A DNA stretch of 64,000 nt from Streptomyces sp. NBC_00536 (GTDB lineage Bacteria; Actinomycetota; Actinomycetes; Streptomycetales; Streptomycetaceae): positions 1,612,001 through 1,676,000 of the forward strand of contig NZ_CP107819.1 in NCBI RefSeq assembly GCF_036346295.1. Direction: 5' to 3'. Each line of letters opens with the position of its first letter. Within the stretch, counting starts at the first letter, position 1. Made by a program: the position numbers and the translations under genes. Of the stretch, positions 33,424 to 40,306 are shown in pieces. The notes beneath the pieces are model-generated. The model made no database searches. It was not told the origin of the DNA and saw only the letters and a list, made by a program, of their open reading frames with translations.

Positions 33424-34499
33424 TGAACGGTCCCTCCACTTGCACTGTCACTGTGCTGGTACGTGCCCGACGCTACCGCGAGCAGCCGGGCCGCCTTGAG
33501 TTCGGTCTCCGCCCACTCGCGGTGGGGGTCGGAGCCCCAGGTGATGCCCGCGCCGGTGCCGAAGCACAGGCGGGGGCCGCCCGCGGCCTCGCGGTCGATC
33601 CAGAAGGTGCGGATGCCGACGGCCAGCTCGGCGGTGCCGCGGTCGGCGTCGACCCAGCCGATGCCGCCGCAGTAGGGGCCGCGCCGGGCGGTCTCCAGGG
33701 CCTCGATGATCCGCAGGGCGGAGGACTTGGGGGCGCCGGTGACGGAGCCGGGCGGGAAGGTCGCGGCGAGCAGTTCGGGCCAGCCCGCGCCGTCGGCGAG
33801 GTCCCCGCTGACGGTGGAGACGAGGTGGACCAGGCCCGGGTGCTCCTCGACGGCGCACAGCTCGGGGACGGTGACGGAGCCGGTGGCGCAGACCCGGCCG
33901 AGGTCGTTGCGCACCAGGTCCACGATCATCACGTTCTCGGCGTGGTCCTTCTCCAGCAGGTCGGCGGCGGTGCGGCCGGTGCCCTTGATGGGGCCGGACT
34001 CGATCCGGCGGCCGGTGCGGCGCAGGTACAGCTCGGGGGAGGCAGTGGCGATCTCGACGCCGTGCGCGGGGAGGCGAATCGTTCCGGCATAGGGGGCCGG
34101 GTTGCCCCGGGCGAGCAGCGCGGTGAGCGCGTCCACATCGGCCGCGCCGCTGCCGGCCGCGACCGGCAGCGGCGCGGACATCACCCGGCAGAGATTGGCC
34201 TGGTAGACCTCACCGGCGGCGATGTGCTCGCGGATGCGCCGTACGCCCGCGACGTACGCGGCCCGGTCGAGCGAAGAGGACCAGTCCCCCGCGGCGGGCC
34301 CGCGCCAGGCGCCGGGAACGGGCGCGGGAACGGGGTCGGGGCGTATGTCCCCGAAGCGCGCGCAGGTCAGCCGCCCCTCGAAATCCGCGGACACCGCCCA
34401 GAAGCCGGTGGAGTCCAGGGCCGAGGGATCGCTGGTGACATCGCGGAGGTCGGTTGCGAGGAGGCCGCCGAAGCGGGCCATGGGAGCCAGGTCGTGCAC
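33420..34499 (-). CDS. pabB: Chorismate-binding protein, aminodeoxychorismate synthase component I (PabB)
   Basis: Converts chorismate and ammonia to 4-amino-4-deoxychorismate. I start it at GTG 34499 (VHDLAPMARFGG), 359 residues, because a TAGACT box ends seven bases upstream and no Shine-Dalgarno is present, pointing to a leaderless message. Family motifs are PIKGTGRTAADLLEKDHAEN and VDLVRNDLGRVC (about 200-230), and PPGSVTGAPKSSALRIIE (about 270-287). The PIKGT lysine motif favours PabB over anthranilate synthase. The N-terminal domain is short. No glutaminase subunit gene is adjacent. Confidence 0.88.
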   Translation of the reverse strand: MHDLAPMARFGGLLATDLRDVTSDPSALDSTGFWAVSADFEGRLTCARFGDIRPDPVPAPVPGAWRGPAAGDWSSSLDRAAYVAGVRRIREHIAAGEVYQANLCRVMSAPLPVAAGSGAADVDALTALLARGNPAPYAGTIRLPAHGVEIATASPELYLRRTGRRIESGPIKGTGRTAADLLEKDHAENVMIVDLVRNDLGRVCATGSVTVPELCAVEEHPGLVHLVSTVSGDLADGAGWPELLAATFPPGSVTGAPKSSALRIIEALETARRGPYCGGIGWVDADRGTAELAVGIRTFWIDREAAGGPRLCFGTGAGITWGSDPHREWAETELKAARLLAVASGTYQHSDSASGGTVQ

Positions 34500-34506
34500 G
34501 GCTGCG

Positions 34507-34512
34507 AGTCTA
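34507..34512 (-). promoter_or_regulatory. Candidate -10 box of leaderless pabB-pabC
   Basis: On the minus strand TAGACT is followed by seven bases and then the GTG start of pabB. There is no ribosome site, so initiation at the 5' end of the mRNA is likely. Confidence 0.45.
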
Positions 34513-34585
34513 TGACCGGTGACGGGTCGGCGCCGGTGGGGTGACCTGTGGTGATCGGGCGGCAGCACGCTGCGGAAACGCGTTT

Positions 34586-34613
34586 TTGAGCTGGCTCGGG
34601 AATCCGCTAGAGT
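34586..34613 (+). promoter_or_regulatory. Promoter of the tRNA cluster
   Basis: TTGAGC (34586-34591) and TAGAGT (34608-34613) are 16 bases apart, a good housekeeping-sigma promoter. The first tRNA starts 55 bases after the -10 box. Confidence 0.6.
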
Positions 34614-34668
34614 TCAACACGTCGCCAGGGAGCGCCGGGGGAAACCCCAGCCGCGAACACGGTGACCT

Positions 34669-34741
<73 letters not shown>

Positions 34742-34782
34742 CGAAGTGGGGGATCTTCCCGAGAACCCTTGCTCAGCTCCAT

Positions 34783-34856
34783 GGTGGAGTGGCCGAGAGG
34801 CGAGGCAACGGCCTGCAAAGCCGTCTACACGGGTTCAAATCCCGTCTCCACCTCCA
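34783..34856 (+). tRNA. tRNA-Cys (anticodon GCA)
   Basis: Acceptor GGTGGAG pairs with CTCCACC, discriminator T, and CCA follows directly and is encoded. Anticodon stem ACGGC/GCCGT with loop CTGCAAA gives GCA. T arm CGGGTTCAAATCCCG. The variable region is short. Confidence 0.96.
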
Positions 34857-34857
34857 A

Positions 34858-34929
34858 GGACGATTAGCTCAGCGGGAGAGCGCTTCCCTGACACGGAAGA
34901 GGTCACTGGTTCAATCCCAGTATCGTCCA
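34858..34929 (+). tRNA. tRNA-Val (anticodon GAC), copy 1
   Basis: 72 bases. Acceptor GGACGAT pairs with ATCGTCC, discriminator A. Anticodon stem CTTCC/GGAAG with loop CTGACAC gives GAC. It starts one base after the encoded CCA of tRNA-Cys. The acceptor stem differs from copies 2 and 3 by compensated changes; the rest is identical. Confidence 0.97.
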
Positions 34930-34950
34930 CTTGATCCGCAAGGATCACCC

Positions 34951-35022
34951 GCGCGATTAGCTCAGCGGGAGAGCGCTTCCCTGACACGGAAGAGGTCACT
35001 GGTTCAATCCCAGTATCGCGCA
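34951..35022 (+). tRNA. tRNA-Val (anticodon GAC), copy 2
   Basis: 72 bases, acceptor GCGCGAT/ATCGCGC, anticodon loop CTGACAC, discriminator A. Identical to copy 3 over the full tRNA length. Confidence 0.97.
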
Positions 35023-35061
35023 CGCTGTACAGTTACAAGCTGTGGTTCTGCCGCAGTCCCC

Positions 35062-35133
35062 GCGCGATTAGCTCAGCGGGAGAGCGCTTCCCTGACACGG
35101 AAGAGGTCACTGGTTCAATCCCAGTATCGCGCA
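35062..35133 (+). tRNA. tRNA-Val (anticodon GAC), copy 3
   Basis: 72 bases, identical to copy 2. It is the last gene of the cluster and is followed after six bases by a strong terminator. Confidence 0.97.
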
Positions 35134-35139
35134 CCGCCC

Positions 35140-35173
35140 GAAAGCCCCGGCCGTTTCGACGGCCGGGGCTTTC
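35140..35173 (+). terminator. Terminator of the tRNA cluster
   Basis: Perfect 15-bp arms GAAAGCCCCGGCCGT and complement close a TTCG tetraloop, six bases after the last tRNA. The descending arm ends in TTTC. Confidence 0.88.
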
Positions 35174-35182
35174 GCGTTCCCC

Positions 35183-35221
35183 AACGGAACGGAACGGAAC
35201 GCGAACGGAACGGAACGCGAA
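35183..35221. repeat. Short tandem GGAAC/CGAAC repeat
   Basis: About 39 bases made of repeats of AACGGAAC and AACGCG between the tRNA terminator and the next hairpin. It is a simple-sequence tract without coding potential. Confidence 0.7.
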
Positions 35222-35267
35222 AAGGGTGCTGCCCGTACGACGTCTCCGTCGTACGGGCAGCACCCTT
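35222..35267 (-). terminator. 21-bp perfect stem-loop after the 61-residue membrane protein gene
   Basis: Two 21-base complementary arms (35222-35242 and 35247-35267) enclose TCTC. It lies 88 bases downstream of the minus-strand small gene at 35355. It is unusually long and without mismatch. Confidence 0.75.
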
Positions 35268-35354
35268 CTCCTGCCGTCCGCCGCACCCCCGTCCCCACGG
35301 GGCTGAAGGCCGATGTCCCGGCCCGGGCCGCTCTCCCGGGCCTGGGGGCGCCGC

Positions 35355-35540
35355 TCAGCGCCCCAGCATCGCGCCCACGGACGACGCTTGTGCCGCCACC
35401 TGGTCCCATCCTCCGAAGAGGAAGAACAGGACGGCGGCCAGGGGGAGGACCATCGCCGCGGCGACCAGCGGGTGCCGCGTACCGGACTCGTGGCCGTTGA
35501 ACGCGAATGCCTTGCGTCCCTGCCGTGCGAAGCCCGCCAT
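35355..35540 (-). CDS. 61-residue single-pass membrane protein
   Basis: A short protein beginning MAGFARQGRKAFAFNGHESG with an AGGGAGAGG ribosome site seven bases before the ATG. One membrane helix (about 25-43, LVAAAMVLPLAAVLFFLFGGW) follows a basic N-terminus. The tail is QVAAQASSVGAMLGR. The good ribosome site, a downstream terminator and a plausible upstream TAGTGT box (35616-35621) support a real gene. No function can be assigned. Confidence 0.75.
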   Translation of the reverse strand: MAGFARQGRKAFAFNGHESGTRHPLVAAAMVLPLAAVLFFLFGGWDQVAAQASSVGAMLGR

Positions 35541-36091
35541 GGCCCTCTCCCTGTGGTTGGCAGCGGCAGGCTTGTGACCTCGGGGGACGAGTGCGCCACC
35601 CGCCGCTTGTCTTCAACACTAGGGGGGCGGGCGGCTCCTGGCCTCATGCCCTCGTACCCATGACGGGCCTCCAGGAGGATGACTGCGGGGAGCCCCGTGT
35701 ACACCCCTGGGTGGAGACCGCTCCCCCGGTCTGGGGGTCATCCCTGAGGGGGTGGGCGGGGAGGGCGGCCGGGGTCGTCACCCGGGGTGACTTCTCTCAC
35801 GTCCGCCGCTTCCGGTGCCCGGTCGCGCGCCGCGCGTACGCCGGGCCCGTGCCGCTCGGCGTTCCGGGCCCGGTCCGGGCGGGGGTGCTGCCAATCCCCT
35901 TGGCTCAAGGGCCGTTTGGGGGAACGGCCGTTACCCCGGACCCCTGACGCTCGTACCCCTGATTCTCCCTCAAGTGGCCTTCCCCGCACAGACAATCGAA
36001 TCTCCCGGCGAGGGCGCGGCCTCTGAGCGGACACGCCGGATGGTCCGTAAGCTGTGGCAGGTCAACAGGACGACCGGTCAGCGGGGTGGAC
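35541..36091. other. Gene-free stretch upstream of the Ser/Thr kinase
   Basis: About 550 bases between the divergent small membrane protein and kinase genes. A TAGTGT box on the minus strand (35616-35621) could serve the small gene. TAAGCT (36048-36053) could be the kinase -10. Open frames across it have poor third-base G/C bias and no family likeness. Otherwise I see only G-rich runs and CCCCTGA-type short repeats near 35940-35965. Confidence 0.5.
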
Positions 36092-37366
36092 ATGGCGATG
36101 ATGCGGCTCCGGCGGGAGGACCCGCGTGTCGTCGGTTCGTTCAGGCTGCACCGGCGGCTCGGTGCCGGCGGCATGGGCGTGGTCTACCTCGGCTCGGACC
36201 GGCGCGGTCAGCGCGTGGCGCTCAAGGTGATCCGCCCCGACCTCGCCGAAGACCAGGAGTTCCGCTCGCGCTTCGCCCGCGAGGTGTCCGCCGCCCGGCG
36301 GATCCGCGGCGGGTGCACGGCCCGGCTGGTGGCCGCGGACCTGGAGGCCGAGCGGCCGTGGTTCGCCACGCAGTACGTCCCCGGGCCCTCGCTGCACGAC
36401 AAGGTGGCCGAGGAGGGTCCGCTCACCGCCGCCCAGATCGCCGCGATCGGCGCCGCGCTCTCCGAAGGGCTCGTCGCGGTCCACGAGGCGGGGGTGGTCC
36501 ACCGCGACCTCAAGCCGTCGAACATCCTGCTGTCGCCGAAGGGCCCCCGGATCATCGACTTCGGGATCGCCTGGGCGACCGGCGCCAGCACGCTCACGCA
36601 CGTCGGCACGGCCGTCGGCTCCCCCGGCTTCCTCGCCCCTGAGCAGGTGCGCGGCGCCGCCGTCACGCCCGCCACCGACGTCTTCGCGCTGGGCGCCACC
36701 CTCGCCTACGCCGCGACCGCCGACTCGCCCTTCGGGCACGGCAGTTCCGAGGTGATGCTCTACCGCGTGGTGCACGAGGAGGCGCACCTGCTCGGCGTAC
36801 CGGACGCCCTCGCCCCGCTCGTACAGGCCTGCCTGGCCAAGGACCCGGAGGACCGGCCGAGCACGCTCCAGCTGTCGATGCGGCTCAAGGAGATCGCGGC
36901 GCGCGAGGCGCAGGGGATCACGGACGGGCGGCCCCCCGCCCAGCGCGCCCGGCCCGAGCGGCCGACGGGACGGCTCGCGGACGATTACGTCGACCAGCGC
37001 ACCGAGCGGCGTACGGCGGGCACCCCGGCGCTGCGGCCCCACGGCTCCCCCGGTGCGCCGTCCGCGAGCGGCTCGCACGGCGCACAGGACGGAGCGCACG
37101 GCGCGCACGGCTCGCACAGTGGTCCGCATGCACGCCCCTCGGGCCCGCGCGAGCCCGGCGGCCCGTCCTCCCGGCCCACGGCGGGACGCACGGGCGAGCG
37201 CACGGCCGGACGGCGTACCGACGGCGGGCGCACGGGACCGCGCACGACGGGCACGGGCCGCAGGCCCTCCCGGCCGGACCCGCGGCTGATGCGGCAGCGG
37301 CTGATCGTGTTCGTGCTGGTCACGCTGATCGTGGCGCTGGGGATCGCGGTCGCCCAGAAGCTCTGA
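36092..37366 (+). CDS. Tail-anchored serine/threonine protein kinase (PknB-like)
   Basis: A 424-residue Hanks-type kinase. I use ATG 36092; a GTG six bases earlier and two ATGs just after it are alternatives. The Gly loop is LGAGGMGVVYLG (about 25-36), the ATP lysine is in VALKVI (about 46), the catalytic loop is VHRDLKPSN (about 136-144), DFGIAWA follows near 155, and SPGFLAPEQ is the activation-segment end. After residue ~275 a long Arg/Thr/Pro/His-rich low-complexity region leads to one membrane helix (about 403-421, LIVFVLVTLIVALGIAVA) at the very C-terminus. There is no external sensor domain. Substrates are unknown. Confidence 0.92.
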   Translation: MAMMRLRREDPRVVGSFRLHRRLGAGGMGVVYLGSDRRGQRVALKVIRPDLAEDQEFRSRFAREVSAARRIRGGCTARLVAADLEAERPWFATQYVPGPSLHDKVAEEGPLTAAQIAAIGAALSEGLVAVHEAGVVHRDLKPSNILLSPKGPRIIDFGIAWATGASTLTHVGTAVGSPGFLAPEQVRGAAVTPATDVFALGATLAYAATADSPFGHGSSEVMLYRVVHEEAHLLGVPDALAPLVQACLAKDPEDRPSTLQLSMRLKEIAAREAQGITDGRPPAQRARPERPTGRLADDYVDQRTERRTAGTPALRPHGSPGAPSASGSHGAQDGAHGAHGSHSGPHARPSGPREPGGPSSRPTAGRTGERTAGRRTDGGRTGPRTTGTGRRPSRPDPRLMRQRLIVFVLVTLIVALGIAVAQKL

Positions 37367-37371
37367 ACCAC

Positions 37372-37409
37372 GACCCTGACCCCCCGGCCTCAGCCGGGGG
37401 GTCAGGGTC
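37372..37409. terminator. Bidirectional terminator between kinase and methyltransferase genes
   Basis: Perfect 17-bp arms GACCCTGACCCCCCGGC and complement around CTCA, located 6 bases after the kinase stop and 10 bases before the convergent methyltransferase stop. Confidence 0.88.
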
Positions 37410-37418
37410 GGCCCGGGA

Positions 37419-38237
37419 TCAGCCCCGGGGACGGGTCGCGTAGAAGGCCACGGCCGAGGCCGCCGCCACGTTCAGCGAGTCGATCCCCTCCGCCATCGGG
37501 ATGCGCACCCACTCGTCCGCGGCGCGCAGCGCGTAGGTGGAGAGGCCGTGGCCCTCGGAACCGAGCATGATCGCGGACTGCTCGAAGCGCTCCGGCGGGA
37601 CCTGGTCCAGCGGGGTGGCCTTCTCGCTCGGCGTCATGGCGAGGATCCGGTACCCGGCCTCGCGGACCTGTTCGAGGTCGGCGGGCCAGTCCGTCAGCCG
37701 CCCGTAGGGGACGGAGAAGACGGACCCCATCGAGACCTTGATGGCCCGCCGGTACAGCGGGTCGGCGCAGTCCGGGGACAGCAGGATCGCGCTGATGCCG
37801 AGGGCCGCCGCGCTGCGGAAGGCGGCGCCGAGGTTGGCGTGGTCGACGAAGCCCTCGAAGATCGCGATCCGGCGGCCACCGGGCTCGCCGCCCAGCAGCT
37901 CCTCGGCGGTCGGCAGGGGCTTGCGCTGCATGGAGGCGAGCGCGCCCCGGTGCACGTGGTAGCCGGTGACCCGTTCGGCCAGCTCGGGGCTGACGGCGTA
38001 CACCGGTGCCGGAAGCTCGTCGATGACGTCGCGCATGACGTCGACCCACTTCGCGGAGAGCAGCATCGAGCGCATCTCGTACCCGGCGTCCTTGGCCCGC
38101 CGGATGACCTTCTCGCCTTCCGCGATGAAGAGTCCCTCGGCGGGCTCGCGCCGTCGGCGCAGCTCGACGTCGGTCAGGCCCGTGTAGTCGCGCAGGCGCG
38201 GGTCGTCGGGGTCTTCGATGGTGATGAGATCAGCCAC
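37419..38237 (-). CDS. TrmH/SpoU-family RNA 2'-O-methyltransferase
   Basis: A SPOUT-fold methyltransferase of 272 residues. The N-terminal domain (about 1-110) resembles the RNA-binding SpoU_sub_bind fold (LFIAEGEKVIRRA). The catalytic knot shows motif 1 VDHANLGAAFRSAAALG (Asn and Arg about 134-140), motif 2 IMLGSEGHGLS (about 222-232) and motif 3 IPMAEGIDSLNVAAASAVAFY (about 247-267). The target (rRNA or tRNA) cannot be told; some relatives give thiostrepton-type resistance but lack this sequence. It is convergent with the kinase gene. Confidence 0.92.
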   Translation of the reverse strand: MADLITIEDPDDPRLRDYTGLTDVELRRRREPAEGLFIAEGEKVIRRAKDAGYEMRSMLLSAKWVDVMRDVIDELPAPVYAVSPELAERVTGYHVHRGALASMQRKPLPTAEELLGGEPGGRRIAIFEGFVDHANLGAAFRSAAALGISAILLSPDCADPLYRRAIKVSMGSVFSVPYGRLTDWPADLEQVREAGYRILAMTPSEKATPLDQVPPERFEQSAIMLGSEGHGLSTYALRAADEWVRIPMAEGIDSLNVAAASAVAFYATRPRG

Positions 38238-38331
38238 AGGGTGATACTGCCTTGTCCTGGGTGTGGTGCCAACGGCTTGGCCGTACGGGGGGCGTGCGGG
38301 GCCTGTGCGGGGATCGTGCGGCCCGAGCGGG

Positions 38332-39555
38332 TCAGGCGGCCGGGGGGCCGACGTTCACGACGTCACCGATGACGATCACCGCGGGCGGCCGGACCTCCTG
38401 GGCGCGGACCGTCTCGCCGACCGTGGCGAGGGTGGCGTCCACCCGGCGCTGGGCGGCGGTCGTGCCCTCCTGGACCACCGCGACCGGGGTGTCGGCGGAG
38501 CGGCCGTGCCGGACCAGGGCCTCGGCGATCAGCCCGATCTTGTCGACGCCCATGAGGATCACCAGGGTGCCGGTCAGCTTGGCGAGCGAGGCCCAGTCGA
38601 CCAGCGACCGCGGGTCGTCCGGCCCGACGTGACCGCTGACGACCGTGAACTCGTGCGCCACCCCGCGGTGCGTCACCGGGATGCCCGCCGCGCCCGGCAC
38701 CGAGATGGAGCTGGAGATGCCGGGGACCACGGTGCAGGGGATGCCCGCCTCGGCGAGCGCCTGGAGCTCCTCCATGCCGCGGCCGAAGACGTACGGGTCC
38801 CCGCCCTTGAGCCGGACCACCGACTTGCCCGCCCTCGCGTGCTCGATCAGCGCGTTGTTGATGGCCTCCTGGGCCATGAACCGGCCGTACGGGATCTTCG
38901 CGGCGTCGATGACCTCGACGTGCGGGGCCAGCTCGTCCAGCAGGCCCCGGGGGCCGAGCCGGTCGGCGATCACCACATCGGCCTCGGCCAGCAGCCGGCG
39001 GCCGCGGACCGTGATCAGGTCCGGGTCGCCGGGGCCGCCGCCGACCAGGGCCACGCCCGGGTTGCGCTTCGCGCGGCCGTGGGCCGGAGCGGCGAGGGTG
39101 CCGTCGCGCAGCCCCTCGACGATCGCGTCGCGCACGGCGGCGGAACGGCGCGGGTCGTTGCCGGTGAGCACGGCGACGGTGACGCCCTCGCTGCGGCCGG
39201 TGGCCGGGGTCCAGGCGGTGGCCGCGTCGGCGTCGTCGGCGCGCACGCACCAGACCCGCTCGCGCTCGGCCTCGGCGGAGGCGGCGTCGTTGGCGGCCTT
39301 GTCACGGGTGGCGATCAGGGCGTACCAGGTGTTCGCGAGGTCGCCGTCCTGGTAGCGGCGGCGCTCCCAGCGGATCTCCCCGGTCTCGGCCATGACGTCC
39401 ACGGAGGGGGTGGCCGACGGGGAGATCAGCAGCACGTCGGCACCGGCCGCGACCAGCGCGGGCAGCCGGCGCTGTGCGACCTGGCCGCCGCCGATGACGA
39501 CGACCCGGCGGCCCGCCAGACGGAGGCCTACGGGATAGGCGGGGTGTGCGGCCAT
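38332..39555 (-). CDS. cobA: Bifunctional siroheme synthase / uroporphyrinogen-III C-methyltransferase
   Basis: A 407-residue two-domain enzyme. Residues 1-155 form a CysG-type Rossmann domain (precorrin-2 dehydrogenase/ferrochelatase; VVVIGGGQVAQRRLPAL at 18-34). Residues about 165-400 form the SAM-dependent uroporphyrinogen-III methyltransferase (VALVGGGPGDPDLIT, VVRLKGGDPYVFGRG, PGISSSISVPGAAGIPVTHRG in parts, ending VIVIGDVV). It makes precorrin-2 for cobalamin and siroheme. The adjacent bluB-cobT fusion and cobL suggest cobalamin. Unlike E. coli CysG the C-terminal domain order is the same but the N-terminal domain is short. Confidence 0.93.
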   Translation of the reverse strand: MAAHPAYPVGLRLAGRRVVVIGGGQVAQRRLPALVAAGADVLLISPSATPSVDVMAETGEIRWERRRYQDGDLANTWYALIATRDKAANDAASAEAERERVWCVRADDADAATAWTPATGRSEGVTVAVLTGNDPRRSAAVRDAIVEGLRDGTLAAPAHGRAKRNPGVALVGGGPGDPDLITVRGRRLLAEADVVIADRLGPRGLLDELAPHVEVIDAAKIPYGRFMAQEAINNALIEHARAGKSVVRLKGGDPYVFGRGMEELQALAEAGIPCTVVPGISSSISVPGAAGIPVTHRGVAHEFTVVSGHVGPDDPRSLVDWASLAKLTGTLVILMGVDKIGLIAEALVRHGRSADTPVAVVQEGTTAAQRRVDATLATVGETVRAQEVRPPAVIVIGDVVNVGPPAA

Positions 39556-39758
39556 GCGGGGCTCCTCGTGCGGGGGGTTCCGGTGCGGGCGGATCTCGCG
39601 GCGGCGGTGGCGCGAATCGCGGGGTCAACGTTACGGGCCGGGGCGGGCCGGTGCCGGTCCGGGGGCGGGATTTGCCGCCCCCTCCCCCGCCCTCCGCCCT
39701 CCGGGCGGGCCGGTCGCCCCGGCGGCGGGCGAGCGCCGTCGCCCGGGCGCGGCCCGGT

Positions 39759-40290
39759 TCGCCCTCCGGGGGCGCCTCAATCGCCGGCGAGGCTGAAATG
39801 ACCGCCCCCGGCGGTAGCCGGAGAAGCTTGATGCGCCACCCCCCGCAGCGGGGCGATATCGGCCCCGCTGCGGGCAATTCCAGCCCCGCCAGCGGGCAAC
39901 CTCAGCCCCGCCGCGGGCAATTCCAGCCTCGCCGGCGTTTGAGGCGCCCCCGGAGGGACCACCCCACCGCAGGGCGATTCCAGCCCCGCAGCGGGCAACC
40001 TCAGCCCCGCCGGCGATTGAGGCGCCCCCGGAGGGCACCCCAGCCGCAGCGGGGCAATTTCAGCCCCGCAGCGGGCAATCTCAGCCCCGCCGGCGTTTGA
40101 GGCGCCCCCGGAGGGACCACCCCACCGCAGGGCGATTCCAGCCCCGCAGCGGGCAACCTCAGCCCCGCCGGCGATTGAGGCGCCCCCGGAGGGGACTCGA
40201 GCCGCGGCGGCGTTCGGACGGGGCGTGTCCGCGGGCGGGGGCCATTTCAGCCTCGTCGGCGATTGAGGCGCCCCCGCCCCCGGAGGGGCG
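39759..40290. repeat. Tandem array of a 78/80-bp GC-rich unit with one inverted copy
   Basis: The core CCGCCGGCG(T/A)TTGAGGC followed by GCCCCCGGAGGG occurs near 39931, 40009, 40089, 40167 and, degenerate, 40255, spaced 78, 80, 78 and 88 bases. An inverted copy (GCCTCAATCGCCGGCGAGGC) is at 39773-39792. Bases 39931-40035 and 40089-40193 are identical over 105 bases. Between cores are CAGCCCCGCAGCGGGCAA-type sub-repeats. The T/A of the core alternates between units. This resembles dispersed Streptomyces intergenic repeats, here locally amplified. Confidence 0.85.
39842..39874. repeat. 13-bp inverted repeat inside the array
   Basis: CCCGCAGCGGGGC and its complement GCCCCGCTGCGGG enclose GATATCG. 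It lies between the inverted and the first direct copy of the array core, and can form a hairpin on either strand. Confidence 0.7.
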
Positions 40291-40306
40291 GACCGGTGGG
40301 CCGGGG

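Larger units (their letters stand above)
39556..40306. other. 750-base intergenic region holding a repeat array
   Basis: Between the cobT stop and the cobA start there is no credible gene. The left 200 bases are G/C-rich low-complexity DNA that must include the cobA promoter. The right 530 bases are the repeat array and hairpins described separately. Open frames across the repeats simply translate the repeat and encode Arg/Pro-rich strings. Confidence 0.7.

Noticed and set aside
39920..40290. CRISPR-like array
   Set aside because: The spacers between cores are themselves repeated, units are 78-80 bp, and no cas gene is near.
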